From Rhynochetos jubatus (Eukaryota > Chordata > Aves > Eurypygiformes > Rhynochetidae): a stretch of DNA of 64,000 nucleotides. The notes under the pieces were generated by a model. That model did no database searches. It saw nothing but the letters and a program-made list of their open reading frames with translations, and had not been told where the DNA came from. Made by a program: the position numbers and the translations under genes. Of this stretch, positions 12,207 through 26,116 are shown in pieces (position 1 is the first letter of the stretch; each line of letters opens with the position of its first letter). The DNA lies in NCBI GenBank assembly GCA_027574665.1, contig CM050655.1, forward strand, positions 11,713,170 through 11,777,169. The letters run 5' to 3'.

Positions 12207-13580
12207 CCACCTGATTAGACAAATATCCAAACTAAAGCTCACACTGCTCATCATCACACAAGAACTTCATCTTTCTCTACTTACACTCAGCCCATTCATA
12301 TGAGGCAAAAATACATACAATTTCAAATTACAAGTGTAAGATCTTTCAGAGGTGTGTGTATCACAAGGAGAGAGAGAGAGACGGGTTTGTCCCACCCTTG
12401 GGAGGCTCTCTTTAGCAAGAACTTTGCAAAATGTCTCTGCAAGTTTTGGCTGCTATTGTACTCGGGGACAGGGAACAAAATAGAGGTTTCCCTGGTGGTC
12501 CACCTGCTTCTATTTAGACACTGCTGCCTAGGGCACTGGGCTAGCTAATGACTTCATACAGTCACACATACTGGTGATTTGTACCTGTCAACAAAATGGC
12601 ATCAGCAGGTGCAGCCATGGTGGGTGCCAAACTGGACCTGGAACTGTGACAATGATTCCAGCAGCGCATTTCTTGGGCTCAAGGTTTTATGGTTACCTAC
12701 TGCAGCGCATACCTATGAAAGACTGAATTTGTCCTAAATCTTGCAGCCATCGATCAGCTTCATTCAGTCAGCCCCTTAACTCTGTCCTTTCTCTTCCAGA
12801 AGTTGCTGTATAATGAGGGCAGAGTCATCCTCTTCACTGGTCTTTTATCAGCTCTATTCTTCCTAATGGGTATGAGAAAGGAGCTGTGTCTGGCCCTGCA
12901 TCAGCAGCAGGGACGTGAGACTGACGAAAGGACTCCCTGATTTGGGACATCCAAGCACTACAGCCAGTCTTAAGTGTTCTGAAGGACACTGGTGATGGTT
13001 AACATCACTAGCACTCTCTCACCTACTTGTCAGCTTCCCCTCCTTTGATACTTACACACATCTCAAGCCCAGCTTGCTAGTTTGCAAGAGTTGTCCCTTT
13101 TCACCACACCTTCACAGAACAGGTATCTGCCACAAGATAAAACCCATCATGTCTCAGGCAGACTATTCTGCCACCTCTTTCCAGTCTATTCCTCAGTGTC
13201 ATTGCTCCCTACAGCAATAAAAATCTGGCATCCGTGAGAAGTGATGCAAATGCCTGTTGCACAGGGATGAATTTCACCCAAGCTAAGGAGAATTTGTATG
13301 CAGCAACTACTTGAATTGTTATTGTCGAAGCTGTGAGAGATCAGAAGAGGCATTGAGAGCAATGCAACCAGGAGCCTTGAGGTTTCTCACTTTAGCAGCA
13401 CATTACACGTCAGCAGCATGCCACAGGTTCACAATGCTAAAGAAAATGCCAACTACAAAAAAGCCTGTGCCTTTATCAAGCTCTTAAGCTCCCCGAGTTT
13501 GTCTAGGCCTGCTCTCTTTATTATTGCACTTTAATATTTGCCTCTGCTCATACTCTAAAGCTTCTTGGAAACACAGACTC
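12207..13580. other. Unassigned sequence downstream of the TATA-like box
   Basis: It contains the 82-codon plus frame at 12,300-12,548 and a (GA)7 tract at 12,368-12,381. Neither is recognised as part of a gene. Confidence 0.5.
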
Positions 13581-13599
13581 TATTTATTTATTTATTTTA
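13581..13599 (+). repeat. (TTTA)n microsatellite
   Basis: Four to five uninterrupted TTTA units. Confidence 0.9.
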
Positions 13600-16563
13600 A
13601 CATATTGTCAATCTCCAAGGTAGCTGTGAAGACGTAAATTTGGCTACTGTCGAATACAGACGGAATTGTTTCAAAATCTGAAGGTTGGTGTCTGGGGTTG
13701 GTATTTTTTCCCCCTTGAAAGACTTAATAATATAGCTAGTAGTGACATCCACGACAACAAGCTAAGAAATATGACAGCAGCAACCTCATTTTGTAGGTTA
13801 GAGGATTTGAGAAAAGCATTTTAGAGCATTAAGAGATTACCGCTCACAGAGAGGGAGACCTGTCCTGCACTCTGCTCTGTTTTAGCTGATTCCTTCTCAC
13901 TTGAAGTGTTCCACGATGGGGGATCTGGTAGGACACTAGCTCTCTGACTGCAGAAATTACTACTGAAAATCTCTACAGCAATAGAGGCATTCTGAGGGCT
14001 GGGACACAGACAGAGACAGTCCTAGAACAAAATCAGTATGTAACAAGAGGATACAACTAGCAGTGACAAAATAAAAAGTGAAAAGAAATGCCCAACATTC
14101 ACCCTCAAATGGCATTACAACCTACACTCCTGTCATTGCCTTTACCCACTTGCTTATACATTTGTACCTTCTCCTGCATTGCTCTTTTGTGGTTGAAGAA
14201 GATAAACTGTTAGGAGAATTCATCTGTTTCACCTTTATATGCTTGGAAAACAGTAAGCCCGTGATGGTTGCTATGGCATTTTGAAGTTAATATAATTAAA
14301 TATATTTGGCTGGGCTAAGGCAGCTATGCAACTTTGTATACAAATTTATTTTTCCAAAAACTTTCTTGGTGTGACTAATCTGCAAATATCATAACTTGAG
14401 ACCTCAAAGCTGAAACTTCAATAAAGGGCTGATGGGGTCTCAAGTGTTGCACTTTTTTCAAGCCAGAACATTGAGTTGTCAACAGAAAGGGTGATCTGAG
14501 TTTTAGAAAAGATGCTCAGTGGCACGGCTTTCTCTGCAACTGAGTTCTCTCCAGCATAGTGCAAGACCCAGTCTGACTTGTGAGGTTTCCTCTACATTAC
14601 ATTTTGAGTTGTTGTAAATCATTAACTGTAACTGCAATATTGCTATAGTTGCTAGGCAGAGGAAGTTAATTTATAAAACGTCCATGTTGCCAGGAAATCT
14701 AGACTTCGGCATTTAAAAGAAAACAATTTAGAGCAAAGAGGATGGGATGCAAAGAGAAAGGAGAATATCTAGAATATACTTAACACTATGTCTTTCTCCC
14801 CAAAAATAATTATGCATAGTGAATTCTTGAGGATCTTTATAATATCACATATGGTATGTACTTAATTGGAGGCAGCTGAAGCAACAAGAAGAATAATATT
14901 CCGAAGTTGCTGGGTATCCTGATGTGAATTTTTTTTTCCCCCCTCATCTAATAGATAATTCTTATTTCTTTCCAGGCCATATTTTTGCATCCAATTTATT
15001 CTACTTTTTATTTTGCTATTTAGCAATAGTCCTGGTATATTTTTAAGGAGCAGGCTAGCTGATTTCTTCTGCAATGTGCTATGTTTTGCAGTATGCCCAG
15101 CAGCTGATGCTGTACAGCATGCACTTGCCTGCACCTTGGAAAATGACACAGTTTGAAAAATTGTAGCCTCCTTTTACCAGGTAGCTGGATTACAGGTGTA
15201 TCAGCCATCATACACCACTGAGATATGGAACGCAGAGAATTAGACTATGAATTTAAGTGAGAAACTGCCCTACCTGTAGAGGAGAAAAGCCGGTTTCCCT
15301 GGCTGTATGCTGCTAAATCTTTGCTTCTCATTTCTGAGATGCACAAACTTTAGTTCCACAAATTCTATCTGATTTATTTTCCTCTCCCCTTTCTCCTATT
15401 ATTGTTAAGAGTGCAATGTGCAGCCAAAATTAAACTTCAGGGCTCAGAAATTAGATGTCTCTCTCAATATGCCAACTTTTTCACTTCCCAGCTTTTCACA
15501 CTGCACTATTACAATTGCATGCTTGACAGCTTTTTCATTTTCATTTCATTTTACTGGATGTGTTCTTAAAAGAAAAATAATTATTTTATGTCAAACAAAA
15601 TTGGAAGGGTGAAGGTCTCCAACAATACCCTCCACCTCCCTAAGTATGGAAATAAGTTATTTATAAATATGCATTTAATTACTTTTCCCAAAGAAAATAT
15701 TATTCCGTAATTCTTCTATGACTAATGACAAAATATTCAGTGAGTCCCTTACCTGTGACTTTTATTTGACTACAAAGTCAGATGGCTGGATCTTTACTGC
15801 ACTTTAATGGGGGTATGTGCAGATCTTGGCAAAAAGCACCAGCCTGCATTATTTCATATATATAATATTTCATGTAACCTCTGGATTTAGAAATGGCCTC
15901 TCAGTTCCCTGAGCTGAGGCAATTTTGAGGCATCAACATTCTGGAGAACTTCTCATGCTTCCTGTGGTGGCAGTGGTAACTGGGAAATAGAAGTTGCTTA
16001 AAGTAATTTAAAAATAATTAAAGGATTGTTTAACTTATATTAAGGTCAATTCCAATTCACTCACTGCAGATTTTATACGTCAACACCTCTCCTCCCATAT
16101 GAACTGACAAGCAGATGAACATAACGGGAATAGAAATACAGAAAGACATCAGATGTGTTGATCTGTTGATCCAATATGTTACACACCCCCTGTATCACCA
16201 CATGATATACAGCAACTCTGATGTGTTTCATATTGGCTTTCTACTTTTTACTTGTAGCCCTAAACCCAGTCTACTGAAACCTCATTTTTTTTTTCTTTTT
16301 CTGGACAAACTTACAGATATAAAAAAAATTAGGTTGAAGTCTAAAATATTTTGGCCCAGAATCAAAATATTTTGCTTTGTAACAGTTGAATCTGAGACAC
16401 TGCACACCTGCCAGAGACATTCTAACCACGAGGCTGGCCGGTCTCCGTTCTTGCATCACACACAAGGGCCATCCTTTCTCACCGGATTAACTCTTGCCCA
16501 TGGGACATAATGAAAGCTAGGCTTAGGTTGATGGGAAACACTTCTTGATGCAGAGAGCTGTTG
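13600..16563. other. Unassigned AT-rich sequence
   Basis: No gene or repeat recognised on either strand. Confidence 0.55.
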
Positions 16564-16592
16564 CACACACACACCACCCCCCCCACCACCCA
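16564..16592 (+). repeat. (CA)n/C-rich low-complexity tract
   Basis: A short CA run passes into an 8-bp C run and CCACC repeats, with almost no G or T. Confidence 0.9.
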
Positions 16593-19500
16593 GCTATTGT
16601 TTTCCTTTAAAAATAAATTATATAAAAACACACGGGAAAAAAAATGTTTCATTGTTAGACTTCCCTCATTGTTCTGCCTCCCCCCATCTCCTTATTAAAC
16701 TGGCACATTCAAAGTAGCACTTTTCATATTATCAGGTATTTTCTACGAGCCATTTTTACTCCTTTCATCTTCTTCCTACTTTTCTGCAGGAGCAGAGACT
16801 GTTGAACTGCTATTAAACATTATTTCTGACTGGAAAATAGGAAGAAAGGTTGATTTTCATTCCAGCTGGGCAAAAATCTTTTAATTTGCAGAACCTCCCA
16901 AGCCACTCTAATCAATTAGAGAATACATTTATATTTTGGTTTGATCATCAACTAATTTTGATTTTTCTAGTTTGTTGATTAAGCTCTGATGAAGTATTTG
17001 CCTGTGACAACATCCAGCCTTTAAGTGGTATCATACTGTGAAGAATCTGTTCAAAATACTTACATTTCTAACTATACATGACACTGATTTTGAAAACAAT
17101 TGTGTAAAGAACAGTAAAGGACAAGAGTGACCAACAGCCAGCAAACAAATCCTATTTACAAACAAAAACTTATTTACATGTCTTGTGAATATTTCTATAA
17201 ATAATAAACCCAAAGCTACAAGTATTTCTCTGTGGTAAATCTGGAAGTGAATATTCAAATTCCATGAGATGGTGAGGGCAAGAAATGTGACACCAGAGTG
17301 CAGAACTCAGGTAAACAGATCTGGTCTTTTGGCAAAGTGGAATAGGTATTGAAAGGCAGCGGTGGTAGGGGATTAGGTCCTAGTTTGGAGTATGGTCACA
17401 CACATAAACACAGGGCTGAACTCGTGAAAGCATTTCTGGACAATGTCAAAAGGACCAGGCAGACACACGGACAGAAACTTGCTGCTGCCAGGCTGATAAG
17501 TCACAACCGTACTGAATTTCTAGATGAAGAGGGAAAAAAGGTAGGGGAGGGGCATCTTGGAAAACGCAACTGGTACCATAGATTTGGAGGAATGATGGTC
17601 TCAAATAGCAGGGACACCCTACCAAGGAAATCTGGAAATGCCTCAGGAAGAAGAGTTGATAATTACCAAAATCAACAGACTGCAGTGAGTTAGAGCACTC
17701 TTTGATCACAGGGATATATGTACCCAGTCCCCAACACATCCCAACAGACTTCCAGTTTCTGCCTTTTCTACAGTTTTCAGGTTTTCTGTTTATTCTTTAG
17801 CTATAGCTGTCTATTCACTCACATTCATAACTACAGCTACAGAGAACATGACCAGGCTGCTTGGTGGAAGCAGCTTGCCTTTCTGTCTTTCCTTAACACT
17901 TTCCAGCAAGTAAGAAAAATAACTTGCTAACAACTAAAAAAACCCAAGTGTCTTCATATAACAATCTTGATGACAAGAAAATGTTCTAGACCTTGTCTAA
18001 CTAATAGGCATTTTCCTTATTTTTTTAAACAAAAAATAAAGTTCTACTTAAAAATTCTTACTGGATGTATGACATAACATGCTGTGAATCTTTCTGCTGC
18101 AAACATTCATCAGAATAAATATAAATATTCAAACTTTTAACTTTATCACACAGATTAACAGATCACACAGCTTCCTCAATACCAGAACAGTGTTGTATCC
18201 CCAGAGTTAACAGAGAGAAGTGTGATTTGCATCTGTTTTTATTTTACACAACACAGGACAGAATGAATCACATAACTGGAACAAGCACAGGATTGCACAC
18301 TGTCATCCCTCTATTTGCTAGAACTGAAAGAAATTTTACCTCTTACTAAAATAAAAAAGGATCATACAATGAATTATTTTGCTATTTATAGGGCAACAAT
18401 GTCCTAGAGCCATGCCTTTCTTTGAAACTACACAACACATCAAAATTTTGGGCCAGGAAATTTTCACTCATTTCCATTCTTTCACGATGGTACACCCCAC
18501 ACTACGATGCTGGCTTACTCCTCAGTCATTAGGACCTGATCATTATAGCAAATTGAATCACTGACCAAAAGGATTGTCCACTAAAGGAAGCACAGGACTT
18601 GTTACTAAAGAAAGCTACAGAACAGCAGATGTTAAGGGAAGACAGGTATTTATGTGTAAGGTACAGGATGAGAAATTTATTCTTTGTTGAGGTAAAATAG
18701 GCTTTTGAACACCTCTGATTAACTGCATTTTCCCATTGTACAATAGCAATATTAAAAAACAGCCATGCAAACAAAGATCACCTGAGGTCATAGGAGTCTG
18801 ACACACCCGATTGATGCCTATCTCCCCTACAACTTCGCAAATTCTTAAGGACCATCTCTTTGGTCTTGTATTTTCTCCATAATCCGTAATTTGTAAAGAA
18901 ATTTAAGCCCAAAACATATTTAGAACATCCACTGTTTTGAGCTGGCAATAGGACTGCTGAATTTACCTCTCTTTCTTTTTGCTGTGCTTATTAACATCCT
19001 GAGTTGCTTCACAATTAACAACTACTGCAGGTAATTTGTCGGGAAGCAGAAAAATGCGAAAAAGTATTAGCTTTATAAATAGCAAGATAAAATAGAAATA
19101 GCAATAGATTATGGTTTTGTCATATTAACAGAAAGGGAACCAAATTCTTGTCTCAAGGTTTTCTGATCCTTTTTTTCCTAAAAAAATCTCACACAGATAA
19201 GCAAAATATTTACATTTGTCCCTACAAATAGTTTGTTAATAGAGACGCATTATTCTTCTCCTGTTCCACAGCCTGGAGAAGAGTTCTGGTCTATTAAACA
19301 AGTGACCTTGCTTGAAATACTACCAGTGATGTATTGGCCCAGCAATGCTTTAACAAATCCATGCTTATTACATGCAACCAAAATTCCTGTCTACTCAGGC
19401 AGCAAGCAAAAAACTCACATGTATACCCTCTGAGATGATTCCTCCCTGGTTATGACATTAAGGTACATTATTCATTGTATAGTCTAGATGCCACCATCAT

Positions 19501-22032
19501 CATCAAGTTTAGTCATGCTCGTCTAATACAGCTCTACACACGCATACTTCTTACTGGTGTTAACAGTGCAGATACTGTAAGCATTCCCTGTGTCTGACGG
19601 TTCTCATATCCCTCATACCCAAGTCCTCAAATCCCTAGTACGGATCTGGAAGCATCCTTCCTACGGCTAGACCGTTTCAAAGGAGAAAAGTACTTTTTTT
19701 CCAGGGCATCCTAGCTGTGACCACCACCCATCCCTACTTCAGAGCCATGACTACCAAATAACTAATTCAAGGCAGACTGAAACGGAAGAGAACCAAGAGC
19801 TGGAAGTCATGCCAGGCAATCAGCTTAGTTTTCCATTCAGAACTGTTTAACTGTAAACTGCTATTTAGCAATCCAGGAGAGGCTGGATTGCATTTTCCAC
19901 CACTGCTTGGATTGCCCAGTCTTTTACAGTAAAAAATCTTGCCTTTAGGGAAACTGTGCCTTCTGCAACTAAACCATTTTGCTCTGCAGGCTGTCTGGAG
20001 ACTATTACACAAACTCAGGTAACAATGACAGATTTCAGTCTACTGCGGTTAAAATGTTTCACTTCAAAGATGTTTTTAGACAGAATGTCAATATCTGTCA
20101 TAATCAACTTCAAGCTCGTGCTGAGTAGCCTTCTTGTCTTAGCTAGTCCTCCTGAGGACTAAGTTAGACAGTTCTCACAAGAAAGATTTTCCATTTAAAT
20201 GTATCAACCCTTCAAATTTTAAGTAGTAGCTACTACATGAGAGAATAGAGACAGTAAGCAAGTTTGTTCTGTGGATGTAGTCACACCACTGAAGGCATTC
20301 GGTGTTTGCTTGCCAGTTAGCTTAAAGCCGTGTGTCTGCAAAACAGCAAAGCCTAAACTGTCAGTCCAATTCTACCCTCATGAACAATATTCAGTTCAAA
20401 CAAGACACAGCACACTGAATGATCAATTCTATTCTCCAGTCTTGATGCTGGCCAATTTTGTGTTTCCATTAAAATATTTTCTTATATTCTGCCATATCCC
20501 ATATTTTATTTTACATTGTATATATTTTACAGGTCACATAAGAATTCTAGTGGAATAACTTAAAGTTTATATCACTGCAGAAGAGCAAAATTTGTTATTA
20601 TTTTCTCAATTATAAGTATTTGCCTATAAAAAGACATTATCAATAGGTCATATGCACAGGTTAGAGCTAGGATTTCTTTTTTAAATGTCTTTACAAGTCA
20701 AATAATAGAGCACAAGTTCATGGACTCATATGCAAGTATATTTTATTTTATCCTGGGGCAATTTAAATAGGGAACGTCCAACAGAACAATCTGGGAAGTC
20801 TTTACTGCAGAAAGGCTGAGCTTTGAAGAAAATGCTGGATCCCGTTAGGTATACTGGCATGACGGCTTTAATAATGGGAAGCTGTCTAACTGATCTCAAG
20901 TTACACTGTGGAGACTCTCCTATTTTTACAGCTGTTCAGGGGAAGACACCATAAAATGCCTCCACAGGCCTAATTCTATGATGTGGATTTTGACAGAGAT
21001 GCTGTTCATAGTCATGAAAGTAAAAGCTCAATAAAATCTGAAGGAAGCAGAGTATAAATTGAATCTAAATGGGCTCCAGCATAGTAAAACCAAAAGCATT
21101 TCTTAAAAACAAGTTTTCTTTTCAATCCACTCCAATAATTTGTACTTGCATTTTACTATATAATTTTGCTGATGAAACACTCTTAAAATAAGCCAGTTGA
21201 ACAGAGCAGGTTCTTATCTTCTAAAGATGAAACAGAATATAAATCGGAGATGACTACCCATCAGTTACTCATCTTTGCTGTAATGACAGTATTTGGCCAG
21301 TAGCTTTTATTGAGATAGGTTAGAATTTATTGCTCATCTGAGATAACTAGTTCTTTTATGTGAACTTTCTGAGGCTGCATCGGCCATCTCAAAGGCATTA
21401 ATAAATTAATACATCTATATACAGAATATTATGGTTTCCCAGGCGCCCATTAAAAAATATAAAGGTACTGAAAACTGAGCAATTCAGGGAACTGTTTACA
21501 TGAAACCCATGCTTTTAACTCAGTATAATATAGTATATATAGTATATTGGTTCTGAATGATTTGGAAAGAAGTTTGTCCACAACTCCATCACTAAAGTGA
21601 CTTAAAAGTTGTAAAGAAAAAAGAAGCAAATAGATTAAAGAGGAAAAGGTCTGATTCTGTTACTGTGACACAAAAATATGGCAGTATTATAATAAAATGT
21701 GGTAATTCCGAGCACTGCGTAAGGAGAGCAAAATATGACTGCCAACCAGTGGAGAAAACAGAAAATACCTTAATTCACCAGTATGCTTTGCGTGATTTCT
21801 CTAGAACTGTACGTACTGCTTTAGCAGAAGTTGCTGCAATGTAGACAGCAGATGCCAGGTCTACTAGCAGAAAGACCACGGTTTCATGGTTGGTAAAAGA
21901 GTTAATTTGAAGAACTGAGAAAGTCCTTCTACAGAACAGTTGGAGAAAATTCAGAAGATCCTGCAAAAGTCATACTTATTAAGCTTTATCACTCAGAATA
22001 GTCTCCCTTCCTCTTCAAGGAGTCTCTTACAG
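16593..22032. other. Unassigned AT-rich sequence
   Basis: No gene or transposon recognised. The plus frame at 17,349-17,693 (114 codons) is hydrophilic and matches no family. About 16,860-17,030 reads like conserved non-coding DNA, rich in ATTA/TAAT cores, but this needs alignment. Confidence 0.5.
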
Positions 22033-22674
22033 TGTCGTGGCTCAAACCCAGTCAGCAACTACACACCAAACAGTGCTTGCTTACCTCCCCCCTCACCAGT
22101 GGGATGGGGAGAGAATTGGAGGAAAAGACAAGGAAATTCATAGGTTGAGAAAAGAACAGTTTCATAATTGAAAATAAATGAAACAAAATGCTGATACGAA
22201 CACTACTAGTAATAATATGTAATGAAAGTACTACTACTGCTAAAAAGAATATGTAATGAAAATAATAAGGGGAAAAACTCCAAATGATACAACTGCTCAC
22301 CACCTGCCAAACAATGCCCATCCCATCCCCACACAGTGAGAGCCAGAGTCAGAGAGCGAGCGAATCAGACCCCCTAGTCAACTCCCCCCAACTGATACAC
22401 TGAGCATGACATTTTATCATATGAAATATCTCTTTGCTAAGCTTGGGTCAGCTGTCCTGGCTGTGTGGCCCTTCCAGCTTCTTGTAGAGAAGAAGCTGAG
22501 AACACAGGTATAGTATGAGAAACTGGAAAAGTTCTTGACTTGATATAAACATTGCTTGTCAACAAATAAAAACATCAGTGTGTTATCAATATTAATCTCA
22601 GCACAAATCCAAAACATAGTCTCATACTAGCTACTGTGAAGACAATTAACTCAATCCCAACCAAAACAAGCACA
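22033..22674 (-). mobile_element. Solo LTR of an avian endogenous retrovirus-like element, antisense
   Basis: The segment matches, block by block and with many small changes, a long terminal repeat I know from bird genomes. In plus-strand order it begins TGTCGTGGCTCAAACCCAG, passes a C-rich block and GTGGGATGGGGAGA (22,099-22,112), then a stretch with two copies of AATATGTAATGAAA (22,214 and 22,248), a GCTCACCACCTGCCAA block, GGGTCAGCTGTCCTGGCTGTG (22,445 on), ACATCAGTGTGTTATCAA, and ends near GAAGACAATTAACTCAATCCCA and CACA. The sense strand is minus, starting TGTG near 22,674 and ending CACGACA at 22,033. No gag, pol or env lies beside it, so it is a solo LTR left by recombination. No intact TATA box or AATAAA hexamer is seen on the sense strand, so it is probably inactive. 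A matching target duplication is not evident. Family assignment (ERVL-like or other) is uncertain. Confidence 0.85.
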
Positions 22675-23350
22675 CGCGGTCCTTTCCTTTCTAAAGGACA
22701 TAACATATAAATAAATAAAACACACACTGGGCACCACAATATGGAGAAAACTGTCTTATATAAATACATTTTTCCTTATCTTTTCCCGCACTTCCTTTCA
22801 TCTCAGAGCCTTTTTAAAATTTCTAAATAATTTAATTAATTTATGACATTTTAAATTAATTAAAGCAGTAAAACTTATTAAAAATATATCAGTCATCATA
22901 TAAACAAAGTACAGATACTGAAGAGCCTACAGTTTTTTGGGGACTGGTACTTTACTCCTTCCTAATAGCAGACAGATGCAGAGCTGTGTGATGGGAAAGA
23001 AGTTCAACCAAATAGCTAATTATCAGTACCCAAACTCTTATATTTGCCACACTGCTCAACATAAAGTACCGTGACCCTGTGTGTTCCTGTAGAGATTAAA
23101 CTGCAAAGATGAACCATGCATATAGACAAGAGTGTATTATAGCAGTTACATTCCTGCTTCCCTAGACAATTCTGAGGTCCCTACAGACCTGATTTGCCAC
23201 CTTTACCTTAATTAAAGGTCCATGTATGAAAAAAATTATTATTATCCATAACCAGTCTGATCATGGTTAATAACACTGAAATATGCTCTGATTCACCATC
23301 AGTGGAATTGTTCCAGAATTATATAAAACTTTGTATTGATAGAGAAAACA
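22675..23350. other. Unassigned very AT-rich sequence
   Basis: Mostly A/T runs with repeated TTAATTAA cores at 22,825-22,865. No gene recognised. Confidence 0.55.
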
Positions 23351-23552
23351 GATTTCATGGAGAGGGTGGTGAGGCACTGGGACAGGTTGCCCAGAGAAGC
23401 TGTGGGTGCCCCATCCCTGGGAGTGTCCAAGGCCAGGCTGGATGAGGCTTTGAGCAACCTGGTCTAGTGGAGGGTGTCCCTGCCCATGGCAGGGGGGGTG
23501 GAATGAGATGGTCTTTAAGGTGCCTTCCAGCCCAAACCATTCTATGATTCAT
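23351..23552 (+). mobile_element. CR1 LINE, short 3' end
   Basis: A strongly 5'-truncated CR1 copy. It opens inside the last coding segment (VVRHW-type region: GAGGGTGGTGAGGCACTGGG), continues through the segment around CCCAGAGAAGCTGTGGG and CATGGCAGGGGGG, then the GTGCCTTCCAGCCCAAACC block, and ends in TCTATGATTC. It is close to the avian CR1 consensus as I remember it, so relatively young. Only about 200 bp remain and nothing is coded. Confidence 0.93.
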
Positions 23553-24401
23553 GTAGCAATTGTGATCAAGTGCTGACACTAAATGTTTAGGAGGAAATGC
23601 CTTTCTTAAGAACACTTTAGTCAGATGTCATCTGGAAAGTAAACTTTAATCATTTATCTGTCATCTCTGCCCAGTCACTGCTGTTCTCCAGGTTTTGTAA
23701 AGACCCATAAATGAACAAATAAGAGATTGAAATCAGTGCCCCTGCTGAGGGCAAGGCAGGCATGCTTTGGTCATCAGACTTTAATTGGTAAACTATTGTC
23801 TGCCAAATAACACATGCATACATTATAACTATCCACAGAGCTGCTGTATCTCTTGTGATAGAGAGTTGTTTGAAGTATTATGGTGGGAGGCCAGGCTTAG
23901 GAGTCAAGAAGAGCAAAGTCTGAATGAAAATGGGCTTCAAGATTGTTTCTGCTGTGTAACAATATACACTGATTGCTATTACTGAATAAGGCTGTTAATC
24001 TCACACTGTTAACAATGCTGTTCATGTTTAAAAATCCTGTCTTTGAGGCAGTAGTGTCCTAACACAACTGTTCTCAGGACACAGGGAGGGCACTGCTCAT
24101 GGAAGGAGGTACAATATTATTAGAGCAACTGGTACAGTTGGAAAGAATAGTCCACTTTCCCTGTACTTTACTACTTGTCAGGTGGAAGAAGGTCCTCAAA
24201 TGCTTTTCTCACTCTTTTTTTCCTTTCTTATGTCCTATTTTTAGGCTGTCATTTTAATATTCTTTTCCTTCCTCTCCCTAAAAACATGGCTCCTGTCCTG
24301 AAGCTTCAAAAATATTGTCTTATAGCCCTCTAATATTTAAACAAGCTACCAGATTTAGAATGCAGTTAGTTTAACCCATTACTTTTAGAACATCTATAAG
24401 A
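23553..24401. other. Unassigned sequence between two CR1 ends
   Basis: No gene or repeat recognised. Confidence 0.55.
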
Positions 24402-24460
24402 CTTGTGTGATTACCTTCAAAGGTCCCTTCCAACTTCAACTATTTTATGATTCTATGATT
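24402..24460 (+). mobile_element. CR1 tail fragment
   Basis: Only the last bases of a CR1 are present: AAGGTCCCTTCCAACTTCAA followed by TATTTTATGATTCTATGATT, the terminal octamer repeat. The sequence upstream is not recognisable as CR1, so this is either a minimal 5'-truncated insert or the surviving end of an older one. Confidence 0.85.
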
Positions 24461-26116
24461 GTAACTTACAATCTTTACAATTCAAGAAAGATGACATTTG
24501 TCTGCTGAGAAAAGAACGAATGCTAGCATTTCTAAACAATTAATTGGTTTTGCCATTTCTGTCTAGGGCTGTGAACACTATTGTTTAGGGAATTCCCTAG
24601 AACTGATAGAAGCAGAAGCCTGTCAATCAGAAAGGAGAACTCAGTTAATCATCTTTCTTTTATGTCCAGTACCTTAGGGTTTTCCAATTCTTCTCTACTT
24701 TTGAAACCAAAGCATCTCATTTTGTAGGGCTTGTTGGCAGAAAGGATGGCTCAATTTAATTAAGCTGAGAAATGATGCACTGGGTTTCAGTGCAAACAAA
24801 CTGAGTCCTTTATTGATGCAAACTTATTTGGGGATCACTAAATATGTAACCACCAGAATCAGAGTTTTTTGGACCATGGCCATCTTGTTCCCTGCTGTTG
24901 GTGCAGTCCTTTGAGCAGATTGCTGAATGACTGCTGTTCACAACAAACACTGAAAAACAACTTCTCAGCTTTGGTATATGCTCAGGAAGCTCATAACCTC
25001 TAACACGGGGCAAGTAATGAGAATTGGGTATGCATCAGGGGTTTTGATGAGGGAAAATGGAGTGCCTCTTCTCTTTTTTTTCTGGATTAAACTGAAAAAA
25101 CAGCTTTTCCATTGTTGTTTGTTTTTCTCTTAGAGGAGTCATTAAAACTGATTGCTCTGGCTGATTTACAGGAACTCAGGTTAAAACAATAAAGAACTAA
25201 AATGCTTACTGAGAGGGTAATGCAATTTGCTTTGCTAGTTATATCATTGCAGGTGGGCACAGCTCTAAGTCTAAACATTCCCACAGAAAATATCCTCAGA
25301 GCATCATGTTAATAGACAATAGAAAACAGTCAGAATAGTTTTCACAGAAAGGATAATTCCTGGAGGCAGAATATTTGCTAGTGAAATGAACTAAATTAAC
25401 TTTTTAAATTAAAACTGTGTGACTTATGCAGATTCTATGAACTAACTAACCCCTTCACCTCCAGTTAAAAATTATTTGCTACTTATGGAAGAACAAACTA
25501 GATTAACCCTGTACACAATCAGGTAATTTTATTACTGAAATGTCATCAAATATTAAAAAAAAAAAAAGTTTGATCCAAGATGAGAATTTCCATCCCATTC
25601 CTCAACTGAATACAAATGTGTGTGATTCCAAACCTTTTCAAACTGACAATACTTTATTGTAAATCAAAACCATGCACATCTCTCCAACAAATACTCTAAA
25701 ATACCCCTTGTTAATTCCATGCCAATGATCTAGAAATCAGCATATAACCACTGCAAGTGCCTGATGGAAGGTGGCAGAGAATAGTTGACCCCCTGAACTA
25801 GAGCTGTGTAGCGTGTGAGAAAGTTTTTGATTACAGCTGTATTTTCAACACTTGAATATCCCCTTCAAATATTCCACTGCTTTCACACACAGCAATTCCA
25901 TCTTGCCCTTTGGGATTAGCTAGCCGTGTGGAAATACAGACGCTGCTCATATGTAGATGTCCTTTCCTTAATACCTTGCACCGACCACTTTCCCAAGGTG
26001 TGCTATGTTAGAAATAGTGCTGTGTACATTTTGATACCTTGGGTTCTGCTTCCCTGGAGTCCAGTCCTAGCTAGTGCTGTACAAGTTTTCTTTACCTTCA
26101 GCACAAGCCTGCACAC
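24461..26116. other. Unassigned AT-rich sequence
   Basis: No gene recognised. A 13-bp-scale A-run lies at about 25,555-25,567. Confidence 0.55.

Noticed and set aside
17349-17693. 114-codon hydrophilic plus-strand frame
   Set aside because: No family resemblance; opposite-strand frame open over the same stretch.
23355-23615. 86-codon minus frame rich in proline
   Set aside because: It is the complement of the sense CR1 3' end at 23,351-23,552.
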